Shown here: positions 39,801-51,800 of the stretch, piece after piece
Position numbering within the stretch: position 1 is the first letter of the stretch
How the letters are laid out: each line of letters opens with the position of its first letter
DNA from: Sindora glabra
Taxonomy: Eukaryota > Streptophyta > Magnoliopsida > Fabales > Fabaceae
DNA: 64,000 nucleotides
Direction of reading: 5' to 3'
Assembly (NCBI GenBank): GCA_020226215.1
Contig: CM035233.1
Span: 28,585,150 to 28,649,149, forward strand
Made by a program: the position numbers and the translations under genes
The notes under the pieces: generated by a model
Database searches by the model: none
What the model saw: only the letters and a program-made list of their open reading frames with translations
What the model was told of the DNA's origin: nothing

Positions 39801-42800
39801 TGGTGCTCTATGCTCAACCCCCTTCTACGAGTTGAAGTGGGGGGAGCCATCAGAGGATGCGCTCGCGAAGTCGTCAGAGGACGCACACCAAGGAGTGGTC
39901 GTGAGGACCATGATGTGGGCATCAAACTCTGAGGGTAGGCTGTGATGGCCGGTGATATGCCAGAGGGCATTGATCCAGAGAGGATCATAGGGTCCGATCG
40001 GGTGTGCAATTGGCATTGCTTAGTGCAATGAATCGACCGAAATGCAAACGAGCGGCTGGGGAGCGAGGTTCGCCTTTACCTGATGGTAAACAATCCATTG
40101 GTTGCAAATGGGTATTTACAGTCAAAGTGAATCCGGATGGTTCTATTGCTCGTTTAAAAGCACGTCTAGTTGCTAAAGGTTATGCTTAGACCTATGGTGT
40201 TGATTATTCAGAGACTTTTTCCCTTGTGGCCAAGATTACCTCTGTTCGTTTACTCATCTCTCTTGCTGCTACTCATGATTGGTCTCTTCACCAATTGGAT
40301 GTTAAAAATGCTTTTTTACATGGCGATTTGAATGAGGAAGTGTACATGGAGCAACCACCTGGGTTTATTGCTCAGGGGGAGTGTGGCAAGGTATTACGTT
40401 TAAAATAATCATTATATGGGTTGAAACAGTCTCCTCGAGCTTGGTTTGGAAGATTCAATGAAGTAGTGATAGAATTTGGAATGAAGAAATGTGATCATGA
40501 CCATTCTGTGTTTTATAGACAGTCTAGCTCAGGATGTATTCTTCTGACTGTATATGTTGATGATATTGTGATCACAGGGAGTGATAAGTTAGGGATCTCA
40601 CAATTGAAAGCCTTTCTTCAGGCTAACTTCCAGACTAAGGACTTGGGAGCTCTTCGGTATTTTTTAGGCATTGAAATTGCTCGAGGACGAAAAGGGATTT
40701 TCTTATCTCAAAGGAAATATGTGCTTGATCTCTTGAATGAAACAGGAATGATTGGAGCTAAACCATGTGAGAACCCTATGATTCCAAATATTAAGCTTAA
40801 TCTACAAGATGGGGAATTACTTGAAAATCCTGAACAGTACAGGAGATTGGCAGGAAAATTGAACTATCTTACTATAACTAGGCCTGATATTGCCTTTCCA
40901 GTAAGTGTGGTTAGTCAGTTTATGAACTCCCCAAGGACTTCCCACTGGGATGCTCTTACACACATTTTGAAGTATTTGAAGAAAGCACCTGGTCGAGGAG
41001 TCTTATATAAAAATCATGATCATTGCAGAGTGGAGGCTTTTTCTGATGCAGACTGGGCTGGATGTCCTATAGATCGGAGATCAACTTCTGGGTATTGTGT
41101 ATTTGTTGGAGGAAATCTTGTGTCATGGAAAAGTAAGAAGCAAGCAGTTGTATCTCGTTCCAGTGCAGAATCTGAATACCGAGTTATGGCTCATGCTACA
41201 TCTGAACTTCTATGGATCAATTATCTTTTTCAGCAACTTGGCATCAAGACTCATGGGATTATGCAATTATGGTGTGACAATCGAGCTGCTACTCACATTG
41301 CCTCAAATCCAGTTTTTCATGAACGAACTAAACATGTAGAAGTTGACTGTCATTTTATTCGACAGAAGTTACAAGAAGGAATTATTAGTCTTAAACACAT
41401 TAGAACAGGGGAACAATTAGCTGATTTATTTACTAAAGCTCTTCCGGGAAAACGGGTTGATGAAATTTGTAACAAGCTGGGCATGATTGACATTTATAGC
41501 CCAGCTTGAGGGGGAGTGTTAGTAAATAGGTTCCACATCTATTATATTCTGCTATATGTACCCTGTATTATAATATATATAGTGACTGCCTAACTCAATT
41601 GAGGATATGGCAATACAAATTCTTCTCTTATTTAACACATCTGACATGATGTAAATCTTTAAGTTTCTGGTTATCATACATGTAAGTGCATATAAATAAC
41701 TTCTTGATATTATGGCTTAGAATTCAATTGTGTATCTGCTGTTGAAGTCCTGATTTTCTCTGTACAGAACTGTTGAAGTCCCTAGCTCCCGTATCGTCTT
41801 CATAGAAGGCATCTATGCCTTAAGTGAGAAACTACGGCCTTTGCTTGATCTTCGTGTGTCTGTGACTGGTGGAGTTCACTTTGACCTTGTCAAGCGGGTT
41901 TTAAGAGACATACAACGTGCTGGCCAGGAGCCTGAAGAAATAATTCATCAAATCTCTGAAACGGTTCTCCACTGATCCCACGTTGGACACACACACACAC
42001 ACACATACACAGGACTTATGATGTAATATATCTGTAGTAAGTATGTCCGTTAATTCTTGACTTCTAATTTGTTGTTGTGTAGGTGTATCCTATGTATAAG
42101 GCTTTTATTGAACCAGATCTTCAAACAGCACATATAAAAATCATTAACAAGTTTAACCCATTTTCGGGATTCCAAAACCCCATTTACATATTGAAGGTGG
42201 TATTATGTCTTGTTAACATTCGGTGCTTTACGTGAGTTACAAGTGCCATTTTGATGACTTGTTCTTCCAATTGTTGCCTGGTTTTTGCTGTTGCAGTCAG
42301 CAAGAGCTGTGACAGTGGATCAGATCAAGTCTGTTATTGCCTCAGAATATACTGAAAACACCGAGGAAACTTATGACATATATCTTCTACCGCCGGGAGA
42401 AGATCCTGAAGCATGTCAATCATATTTGAGGATGCGGAATCGGGATGGAAAGTACAACCTTATGTTTGAGGTTAGCTGATCCAATATATGCCTTTTTATA
42501 TTGGTTTATAAATTTTGGGAGATTTTAATAAGCTAGAATTTTTGTCCATTCCATTTTAATAGTTTTTATATAACTTGTAACATTGCTTTAGCTATAATAA
42601 TGTTCTTGGACTCTCTTTCTGCTATCATTGATTGAGAAGAAAAATCATTTGTTTACTATTAGTAGATGATTATTATGTGCTTATGTGCCTAGATGAGTTT
42701 TGGACATATTGTAAATGTATTCCCTATACATATTATAATATAAATAGATGTGTCTGCCTATAGTTGGAGTATGACTTCAGAAATTACCTCCTTAATATTG

Positions 42801-45800
42801 GTATCTAGAGCCTTTATTTAGGTATCTCTCTCTTACCCAAACATTTAAAAAAAAAATTAGCCTCTTCTTCTTTTCCTTCCTCTTTTTTCCAGTTTTTTGA
42901 CGCTTGATTAAGTCAGAACAGATATAACAGCTTAGAGTCACTAGATTGCAAAACCTAGATTGTGAATTTCTGATAGTGAACAGAACATAGAGTTGCAAGC
43001 AGAGGAGCTGCTGACTAGTGTGGTTGAAGGCACTTCATAAAGTTTTTTGGTGATTTGGTTTGATAGAGAGATAAATTGGTGTTGGGCGACATCATCTGAT
43101 TGGCACGTGCATTACATACACGACTTTTTGGGAGGAGTGTGAGCACCGCACGCAGACCACTTTCTCGGTGCATGGGCCATCGTCTAGCAGTGGGCTTCTG
43201 ACGGGTGAAGTTTTAGCCCCCTCTGAATCAGTTTGTGTGGTTATTTTGGTGATTTGGAGACTCTAGTGTGGTTTTTCTATTTTTGATAATTTTCTGCATA
43301 GTTTTTATCGATCTTTTTTGAAGAATTGTTCTCATGGCTGGTGGGGATTCTAATTCTGATGCACACAGTACTTTTAAAAAGAGTAATGATAAAGAAAAAT
43401 CAAATTTCAAGTCTGGCTACGATTTGCTTCCAATTGGTGGACAAATAACTGATCGGAAGTTGGATTTAGAAGGTAAATGGTATATTAGATGGAAAAGAGC
43501 TATTTGGTGCTATCTTGATAGGGTTCTTATGGCTAATCATCTCACCAAAGAACCACCCATAGAGAGTACGAAGGAAAGTGGATTGTAAAAGATTAACGGT
43601 TGGCCAAATTAATATGGAATAGTTTAACCACTAAAGTTGATGATAGTACTCTGCATTGCTTTACAGTTAAGGAATTATGGGAAACTCTCAGGTCACTTTA
43701 TTCCACAAAAGATAACATGCACCAAATCTATAATTTAACTTAATTATTGATTTATTCTGATGTGAATGGTAAGACTCCATTTCAGAATTATACTAATCTT
43801 CATCATGCTTTTCAACAAAAGTGTTCTCTTTTACGTATTACTATTAATGGTGATGTAATGCACTCTTAACAAGAATAATTTGGAGTTATGTGTTATCTCA
43901 TAGCATTACTTTCTGAACTTAGTATTACTTGTTAACAAATTTTGTTTAGTTCTGAATCCTTTATTATGAAGTCTGTTTTTTATCATATTTACAAGCATAC
44001 AGTGACTCATCCTCTTTTTCTGCACATATGAATGAGTCAATCACCTTGGTTGGCTCTAGTCTCGTGGTGGTAGGGGAAGAGAAAGTAGAAGGCGTGGTAA
44101 TTTTGGTGAGGGTAGCATTGTTTCTTGTTATTACTATAGAAAGCTTGGACACATCAAGAGTTTTTCCTCCAATTACTTAGGAAAAATATGCCACCATCTT
44201 GATTTGCACATTACTATAAATAATCAAGGACAATGCATTGATGATAGTGACACTATAAATTTGTCAAAAAGTGAATATGTTGAATATTTACAGTTCCAAG
44301 TTTCTCGACAACAACTAACCACTTAATCTGTTGCTACATTGGCACAAACACATTACATGTCTTTCTGATACCAATCCTAAATGGATCATTGATTCTAGTG
44401 TTATTGATCATATGATGACACAGACACACTACATGTCTTTTGTAAGGAATTTGGATTATCATATGCAGTGGAAATTCAAAAATTTGATCCAAATTCTACC
44501 TAGGATCTATGCAAAAGACATAAATCAATGATTAGAGTTTTACCTATTGGGTACTCGTGTTTCTACTTATCAAAACTTGAGAGCGGATGAATCAAACACC
44601 GGCCGAAGGTACGGTGTCTCTACGGTATCCACACGGAGTGAACAACGACCTCTCACCCTCCACGAATTTGTTAGGATGCGTTTTTCTCTCTAAGAATTAA
44701 GATTGGATGTTTTCTGAGTGATTTAGGATTTGTATGGAAGCTTTGAGCGTGTTATTAAAGTGCTGTCCTTAAGTCTCTTTTTATAAAACTTAGGCAAGTT
44801 ATAATCCTAGTCCTACTAGGATAATACTTCCAAAATCCTAATCACACTTAACAACTCATCTTATCCTTATCCTAGAGATAATGGGGAGAGATAGGACTTA
44901 TCTATTAATTATCTAATATTAGATAATAATATTATCTCATAATATAAATATCTTAATTATTAGATAATTTCATATAGTTATCAAATATCAAAATAATATT
45001 ATCTCATAATATATTTATCTAATATCTGATAATGTAATTATTTGATATTACTTTAATATCAAATAATATCACATAATATATATATATATATATAAAACGT
45101 GAATTTATTATTCTTAATAATATATATATGGACGAAAATAAGTTCAATTAATTAGATATTAATATAATTAAAGTCCAATTAATTATTGTCTTATTTCTAC
45201 TCTTTTTGTGTGACCCTGTAGGTTCTTATTGCGTTGACAATGACTCATTATTGAGCCATAGACAGTAAGCGGTATCTAGTAATACATCACTGTCACTTAA
45301 GTAGTAAGAATGTCTGTAATTCGATATCAACTTAATACATGATCAACGTTTTGCATCATAACCTTTTGTAATAATATCCAAATTGAACTAGAAGTATGGA
45401 ATGTGCCATCCTCGTCAATGTTCAATTTATATTTCTTGATACTGAGTAGACTTAAAATAAATGATTAATATCACATATTAATTCAATTGAGCATGAGCAT
45501 GCATTTTTAAGTCTCACTCAATCAAGGGGCCCAAGGATATTTCTCTTTTATACAAGAGTAACAAAATCCCATTTACATTACTCACTTCCCTCTGCACGAT
45601 TTATGACACACCCAATCAATGTCCTATTTGTCATCCTGGTTAAAGGTGACATAGGACAATATTAAAGTGAGTAATTCCTCATATAGGGAACCGTAGTGAC
45701 TTCAGGTCAAAGGTTTATGTGTATTTGTGATCATATGAGAATAACTTATGACACGTCTATTCATGCAATATTCTCATAGTGGGTCAATTCAGTACATTGT

Positions 45801-48800
45801 TCACTAGCAATGTACTCATGTATTGACTTGATATCATATATCTATGATTCGTAATCATCAGTCACTATACAAGCTAGTCTCGATGTATTATTACTATTCT
45901 TTTCGTAATAATACTTGACTAGGGACATTTTAGGAATAGCGAAATTATTCCAAGGATAATTATTATATTAAGTTATAAATTGTGCATAATAATAATAAAA
46001 TTATAAAAATAAAATATAATAATTAAATTACCTAAAATAAAACATAATACATTGTGTATAACTTCAATCATTTATATGATTGGTTCTAGGACACACACCA
46101 ACATCTTTCCCATAGCAATTTTAGATGGATCATTGATTCTGGTACTATTGATCACATGATGAGTTGGATAAGTATTTTATCCTCTTTTTAACCCTCTTTT
46201 TCACCTCATATTACTTTCTCCAATGAGTTTAAAGTTTCTATTGTTGGATGTGGTATGGTGAATGTGACTCTTGAATATCCTTGTTTGATGTGTTATGTCT
46301 CCCAAGCTTTTTATTTAATCTTCTTTTGGTTAGTCAAATAACAACTGTGGCGCCTTCTTTTTTTTTTATTATTGTGTTTTTCAAGATCTTTGATAAAGAA
46401 AATTTTTAGTAGGGGGTAGGGGGTACAAATCTAGTAGTTTATATCTTCTTGAAGAGAAAGTTTCTTGGTCAATTGTTATTGCTACTTCCATCACTCCACA
46501 CTAGCTTTATTGTTATTTAGGTCATCCATCCTTGTTAGCTTTATAAATTTTTCTTTCTAGTTTGAATTCTTTGTCTAGTTTGAATTGTGAGTCATGTCAA
46601 TATGTTAAACAACATCATTGATAATGTGGGTTGTATCCCCATTTGAATTAGTACATTTAGATGCTTGGAGCCTTTGCCTAGTTGTTTCTAAATTTAGTTT
46701 TTGTCATTTTGTTGCTTTTGTGGATGATTATTTAAGAGTTACTTAATTTTATTTAATGAAAAATTGTCTAGAGTCGAGAGTTCTTTCCTACTCTTTATGT
46801 TGAAGTGTTTAATCAATTTAATATATCTATTTGTCATTTGCATAGTTATAATGCTAAAAAATATTTTTTTATTCAATTTGCATCTTATTTGTCTCAACAT
46901 GAAATAATTCATCAATTTTTTTGTGTAGTTACTCTATAGTAAAATGAGGCAGTTGAATGAAAAGGTTGAATGAAAAAATTATTATTTAATGGAAGTCTCA
47001 TATGCTTTATTGTTTTAGATGAAAGTGCCTATAATTTTTTAGACAGATGTAGTTTTCATAGCTTGTTTCTTAATTAATTGGATGTTTTCTTCAATTATTA
47101 ACAATCGGGTACCTACTCCATTTTATTTCCTTCTTGGTCTTTATTTCCTCTCTTTTTCCCTATATTTTTGGGTGTACTTGCTTTATTCAAGATCATTGTC
47201 CTTAGGTATTCAAACTCAATGGTCCTTGAAATGTGTATTCCATGGTTACTCTCTTGACTTGTATCATTATATTGTATCATTTGATGTTACATTCTTTGAG
47301 TTCATTCCTTTTTTTGGCTCCTTTGATCCTTCTTCCTTCATATTTAAGTTTAATTCTTTTGATGAATATTTCTTTGTGTATACTGCTCCTTAGCAATCTC
47401 AAGTCCCCCAAAAAATAATTGGGTTTGCCCTTTTATTAAATATTTATTTTTGTAGAGTGCAAGTACCAGTAGTGGCATCTCCTCCGTTGACAATGCCAAC
47501 CGACCAAAAGCTGCACCAATCATTGATGCATCACCAGTTGTGTCCTTTACTAGCCTCTGCTACATTAGATTCTCCTCTTTTGCTATTTGATCTTCAAATC
47601 CCTATTATCCACCAAAATGGTATTTGTAGTTGCACTCACCAAGATAACACCAATCACCCTTATCCCATTTCTAGCTAGTATCTTATACCTCCCTATCTAT
47701 GTCCTTCCACTCATTTATTGCCTCACTTGATTCTATTACTATTCCTAAATTTGATTTAGGGGCATTTTCTTGCTTTAAGTGGTGTGCTACTATAAAAGAA
47801 GAAACACTGGATCTTGTTGCAAATTAGACCTAGGATATTGTCTCATTACAGGTGGGTATATATTGTGAAAGTTAATCCTAATGATACTGTTATAATGGCA
47901 AAAGGGTATGCACAAACTTGTGTTGCGAACTATTTAGAAACTTTCTTTCCTATTGCCAAGATCACTTTTGTTCAGTTCTTTATTTCATTTGTTACCTTAT
48001 AGTTGGCCTTTCTATCAACTTGATGTTAAAAATGCATTTATACATGGTGATTTACTTGAAGAGGTTTATATAAAGCAATTACTTGAGTTTGTTACTCAAA
48101 AGAAGTGTGAGAAGGTTTTTCAACTAAAGAAATTTTTGTATGGTTTGAAGCAGTCTTCTCAGGTTTGAGAGATACAGTGAGGTAGTGATAGAATTTAGGA
48201 TGAAGAAAAGTGATGATGACCATTTAGTGTTTTATAAACAATCAAATTTTGGTTGTATTCTTCTAGCAGTGTATGTCACCAAGATTCAAATTAAAGACCT
48301 TGGTATAGTTTAGTATTTTTTACGTGATTGAAATCGCTTGAGAAAGAAGGGAATTTTCTTCTTTTAGAGGAAATTATGTTCATAATCTCTTGAATGAAAT
48401 AGAATGCTTGGATTAAACTTAGTGATACTCCTATAATTTTGAATGTTAGGCTTGGCTTAAAAGATAGGGGAATTGCTAGAAGATTCGAAGCAATATAGAT
48501 GGCTAGTGGGTAAACTAAACTATTTTACCATAACTAGACTAGATATTGCTTTTTCAATAAGTGTAATAAGTAAGTTTATGAACTCTTTAAAAACATCACA
48601 TTGGGATGTGATTATGCACATCCTTAGATATCTCAAGAAAGCACCTAGATGTAGGATCTTGTATGAAAATCATTGTTGTGTAAAATCGAAGGTTTCTCTA
48701 ATATAAATTGGATAGGATATCCTATAGATAGAAAATTCACCTCTAGGTATTGTGTGTTTATTGATAAGAATCTTGTGTTTTAGAAGTGTAAGAAATAAGT

Positions 48801-51800
48801 AACGGTGTCATGTTCAAGTGTAGAATCCGAATATCAAGATATGGCTCATGCTATATTTAAACTTATTCTTACTCTTCTAAAACATAAGATTGGGATGTGA
48901 TTGTAGTAAGTTTATGAACTCTTTAAGAACATCACATTGGGATGTGATTATGCACATCCTTAGATATCTCAAGAAAGCACCTAGATGTAGGATCTTGTAT
49001 GAAAATCATGGTTGTGTAAAATCGAAGGTTTCTCTAATGTAAATTGATTAGGATGTCCTATAGATAGAAAATTCACTTATGGATATTGTGTGTTTATTGG
49101 TAAGAATCTTGTGTTTTAGAAGAGTAAGAAATAAGTAATAGTGTCATGTTCAAGTGTAGAATCCGAGTATAAAGCCATGACTCATGCTATATTTAAATTT
49201 GTGTAAATTTTTTACCTTCTTCATTAGTTTAGAATTGAGTCTTTATACAGTTGTGGTGCGACAATTGGGTTGTTACTCATATTGCTATAAATCTAGCTTT
49301 TCATAAATGGACAAAATATGTAGAAGTTCATTGTCATTTTGTTACAAAGAAACTTTAGGAAGATATTATTGGTCTTAGACATATTAGAAGTGGAGAACAA
49401 TTAACTGACATATTTACTAAAAGTTTTTTTGGAAAACTGATTGATAATATTTGTAACAAGTTAGATATGTTTGATATTTATGTTCTAACTTGAGGGAAAG
49501 TGTTAGTAAGTAATTAGTATGAGCCTAGATGAGTTCTTGGCTTATTGTAACCCTATTCCTTGTACATATAATATAAATTGATGTACTAGCCTCTAGTGGA
49601 AGTATGGCTTCAAAAATTATTCTTTGACATTTACAAATTGGTACTATTCATATCAGCAAAACATAATATTTCTTGCATTGATTGCCAAAAAACTTGTTTT
49701 TCTTAATGTTTTTAAATTGAGTTTTCTTATTCAAAAACCTTCTATCAGTGGGAAAGAAGCCTAAATGCTACTAACCCCTTGTATAGACATGCTTAATGAT
49801 TGCTATGAGAATAGACTTTGAAAAAGAAAGAAGAACCCGGGCTAGAACTCAGGAGTTGGAACTTACAGCTGTTTTTTTCCCTTTGTTAATGCAGTCATCA
49901 TAAATACTTGAACATTAGTGTTAACTCTAGTGGTGTCTCCTTGTTTAACTCCTCTTCTATGGGATTTGTCTCAAACCTACTCCCCATGCACTCTGACCAG
50001 CATATATTTCAATTATGAATCAGTTTCTCTCCTCTCTTCACTTGTGCTTGGCATGAATGCACATGTGCTGAAGACATGGTTTAAGTTGGTGTCATAGATC
50101 TTTGGATTTTGATAACATTTCTTTTTGATCTTGTATGTCACTGGAAACAAAAAAATTAGCTATATACATCTGTTTTTCAATATTGTACCTTCAATCAGTA
50201 ATTGGATTAAACATCTGCAAGTAGTAACAAAAATAGAGATGCAAACTCTTGTAAAAGTAGTTTTTTCATGTTTTCAGGAGTGGGTTACGGACAGTCCATT
50301 CATCATATCACCTAGAATTACTTTTGAGGTCAGTGTTCGTCTTCTTGGAGGACTGATGGCTTTGGGATACACAATTGCAACTATACTGAAAAGAAGTAGC
50401 CATGTATTTCATGATGAGAAAGTGTGTGTAAAAACTGATTGGTTAGAACAACTTAATCGCCTTTATGTTCAGGTATTACAGCATATCATTCATGTCTTCC
50501 TTGTCATATAATATATCTCTCATTATATGTCTTTCGTCATTTTTGACTCAGTATGTGGTTATATCCTTATAAAGGTGCAAGGGAGAGATCGAAATTATGT
50601 TAAGTATGTGGCTGAGAAACTGGGTTTGGATGGTTCATATGTACCTCGTACTTATATTGAACAAATTCAGCTGGAAAAGCTTGTAAATGATGTGATGGTG
50701 AGTCTTCCTACCACTGGTACTTGTGCCTTGATTTTTGTGGACTAATCTGGTCGAATTGCAGGCACTGCCAGATGATCTGAAGACAAAGCTCAGCATTGAG
50801 GATGACTTGGTTTTGAGCCCCAAAGAGGCCCTTTCCAGAGCCTCTGCGGACAGGAGAATGAAGTATCTTAATCGGTATGATGTATCTTTTCTGAATTGAA
50901 CTGAAACTATGGTGAAGTAAGGCCTTGTGACATTCCTGTTGTGCATGTCTTCTGCAGTGGTATTTCACAGTCATATACAACTCAAAGGGAGAGGAATCTA
51001 CCTAAATTGACTAGACTAGCTATAAATAACAAAAGATTTGATGCACGACCTTTAGAATCACCCGCATCAATTACAAACCAAGTAAGATTCATCTGCCTTT
51101 AGGAGTTAAACAGTGGTTATCATTCTGGCCGCTTCATTCATCAATGTTCCCAAAGATGCACCTACTCTTATAGTGGAAACATGCAGCAAAAGGAGCAGAA
51201 TCTATATTAATGTACTGCAAATTGGCAAGAAACTTAGAAGAAAAGGATGAAAAGCTTTAGTTTTTATTTAAAGGAGATTCATGTACTCTTTCTGACATAG
51301 AAGGGTGGCAAGAATCTGTACTCATCCATTGCTAATACGTTATTTCCTTAGTTAATGGTATCTTTTTCTTTATTTATTTTCCTCTTGGTAATCTATTCAT
51401 TTATGTTTTGGATGGTTCAGGGGGTCATCACTCAACTTTCCGAACAAATTTCCACACTGAATGAGAGAATGGATGAATTTACATCCCGTATTGAAGAACT
51501 GAATTCAAAGTTTGCAGTCAGAAAAGTTTCAGCCAGTCAACAAAACTTATCTCTACAGACTGAAGCCTGCAATGGCTCAGGACCTACTTCTCTCTTCATG
51601 ACGGGTTTGGGCAATGGTTCATTGACTGGATCACTGTTGCCTAATTCTTCATCATCTTCCCAATTGGCAAGAGAGTCCCCCATGATGGAAGAGGTAGATT
51701 ATTTATCCCCTCATTTCCATGTATTAGAAAAAGGAGGCCATCGCATGAATTTACTGCGCAGTTCGTTGTATGCATACTTCCTTTTTCCTTTCATAAAGTA

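Larger units (their letters stand above)
35336..41637 (+). mobile_element. Young, chimeric copia retrotransposon in TTM intron 2
   Basis: The 6302-bp element has identical 121-bp LTRs and target duplication CATCT (35331-35335 and 41638-41642). A primer site TGGTATCTAGAGCC resembling the initiator-Met tRNA complement starts directly after the 5' LTR (35457), and a purine tract TTGAGGGGGAG precedes the 3' LTR. The internal order is gag, protease, integrase, reverse transcriptase, RNase H, as in Ty1/copia. Five in-frame stops (37635, 37956, 38016, 40187, 40406) and a 1.4-kb foreign block in pol (about 38676-40069) make it defective. The insertion shares the transcriptional orientation of TTM. 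Confidence 0.95.
42657..49629 (+). mobile_element. Old, decayed copia retrotransposon in TTM intron 5
   Basis: This element belongs to the same family and has the same orientation as the one in intron 2. The 5' LTR (42657-42797) and the 3' LTR (49501-49629, beginning TGTTAGTAAGTAATTAG) are related but clearly diverged. The target duplication TTTAC is still exact (42652-42656 and 49630-49634). The primer site TGGTATCTAGAGCC starts at 42799, and a purine tract TTGAGGGAAAG ends at 49500. Remnants of gag (43334-43588 and onward), protease, integrase, RT and RNase H can be followed in order with many stops and frameshifts. It carries a nested solo LTR at 44441-46103, a 76-bp tandem duplication at the protease and a 336-bp tandem duplication in RNase H. 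Confidence 0.92.
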
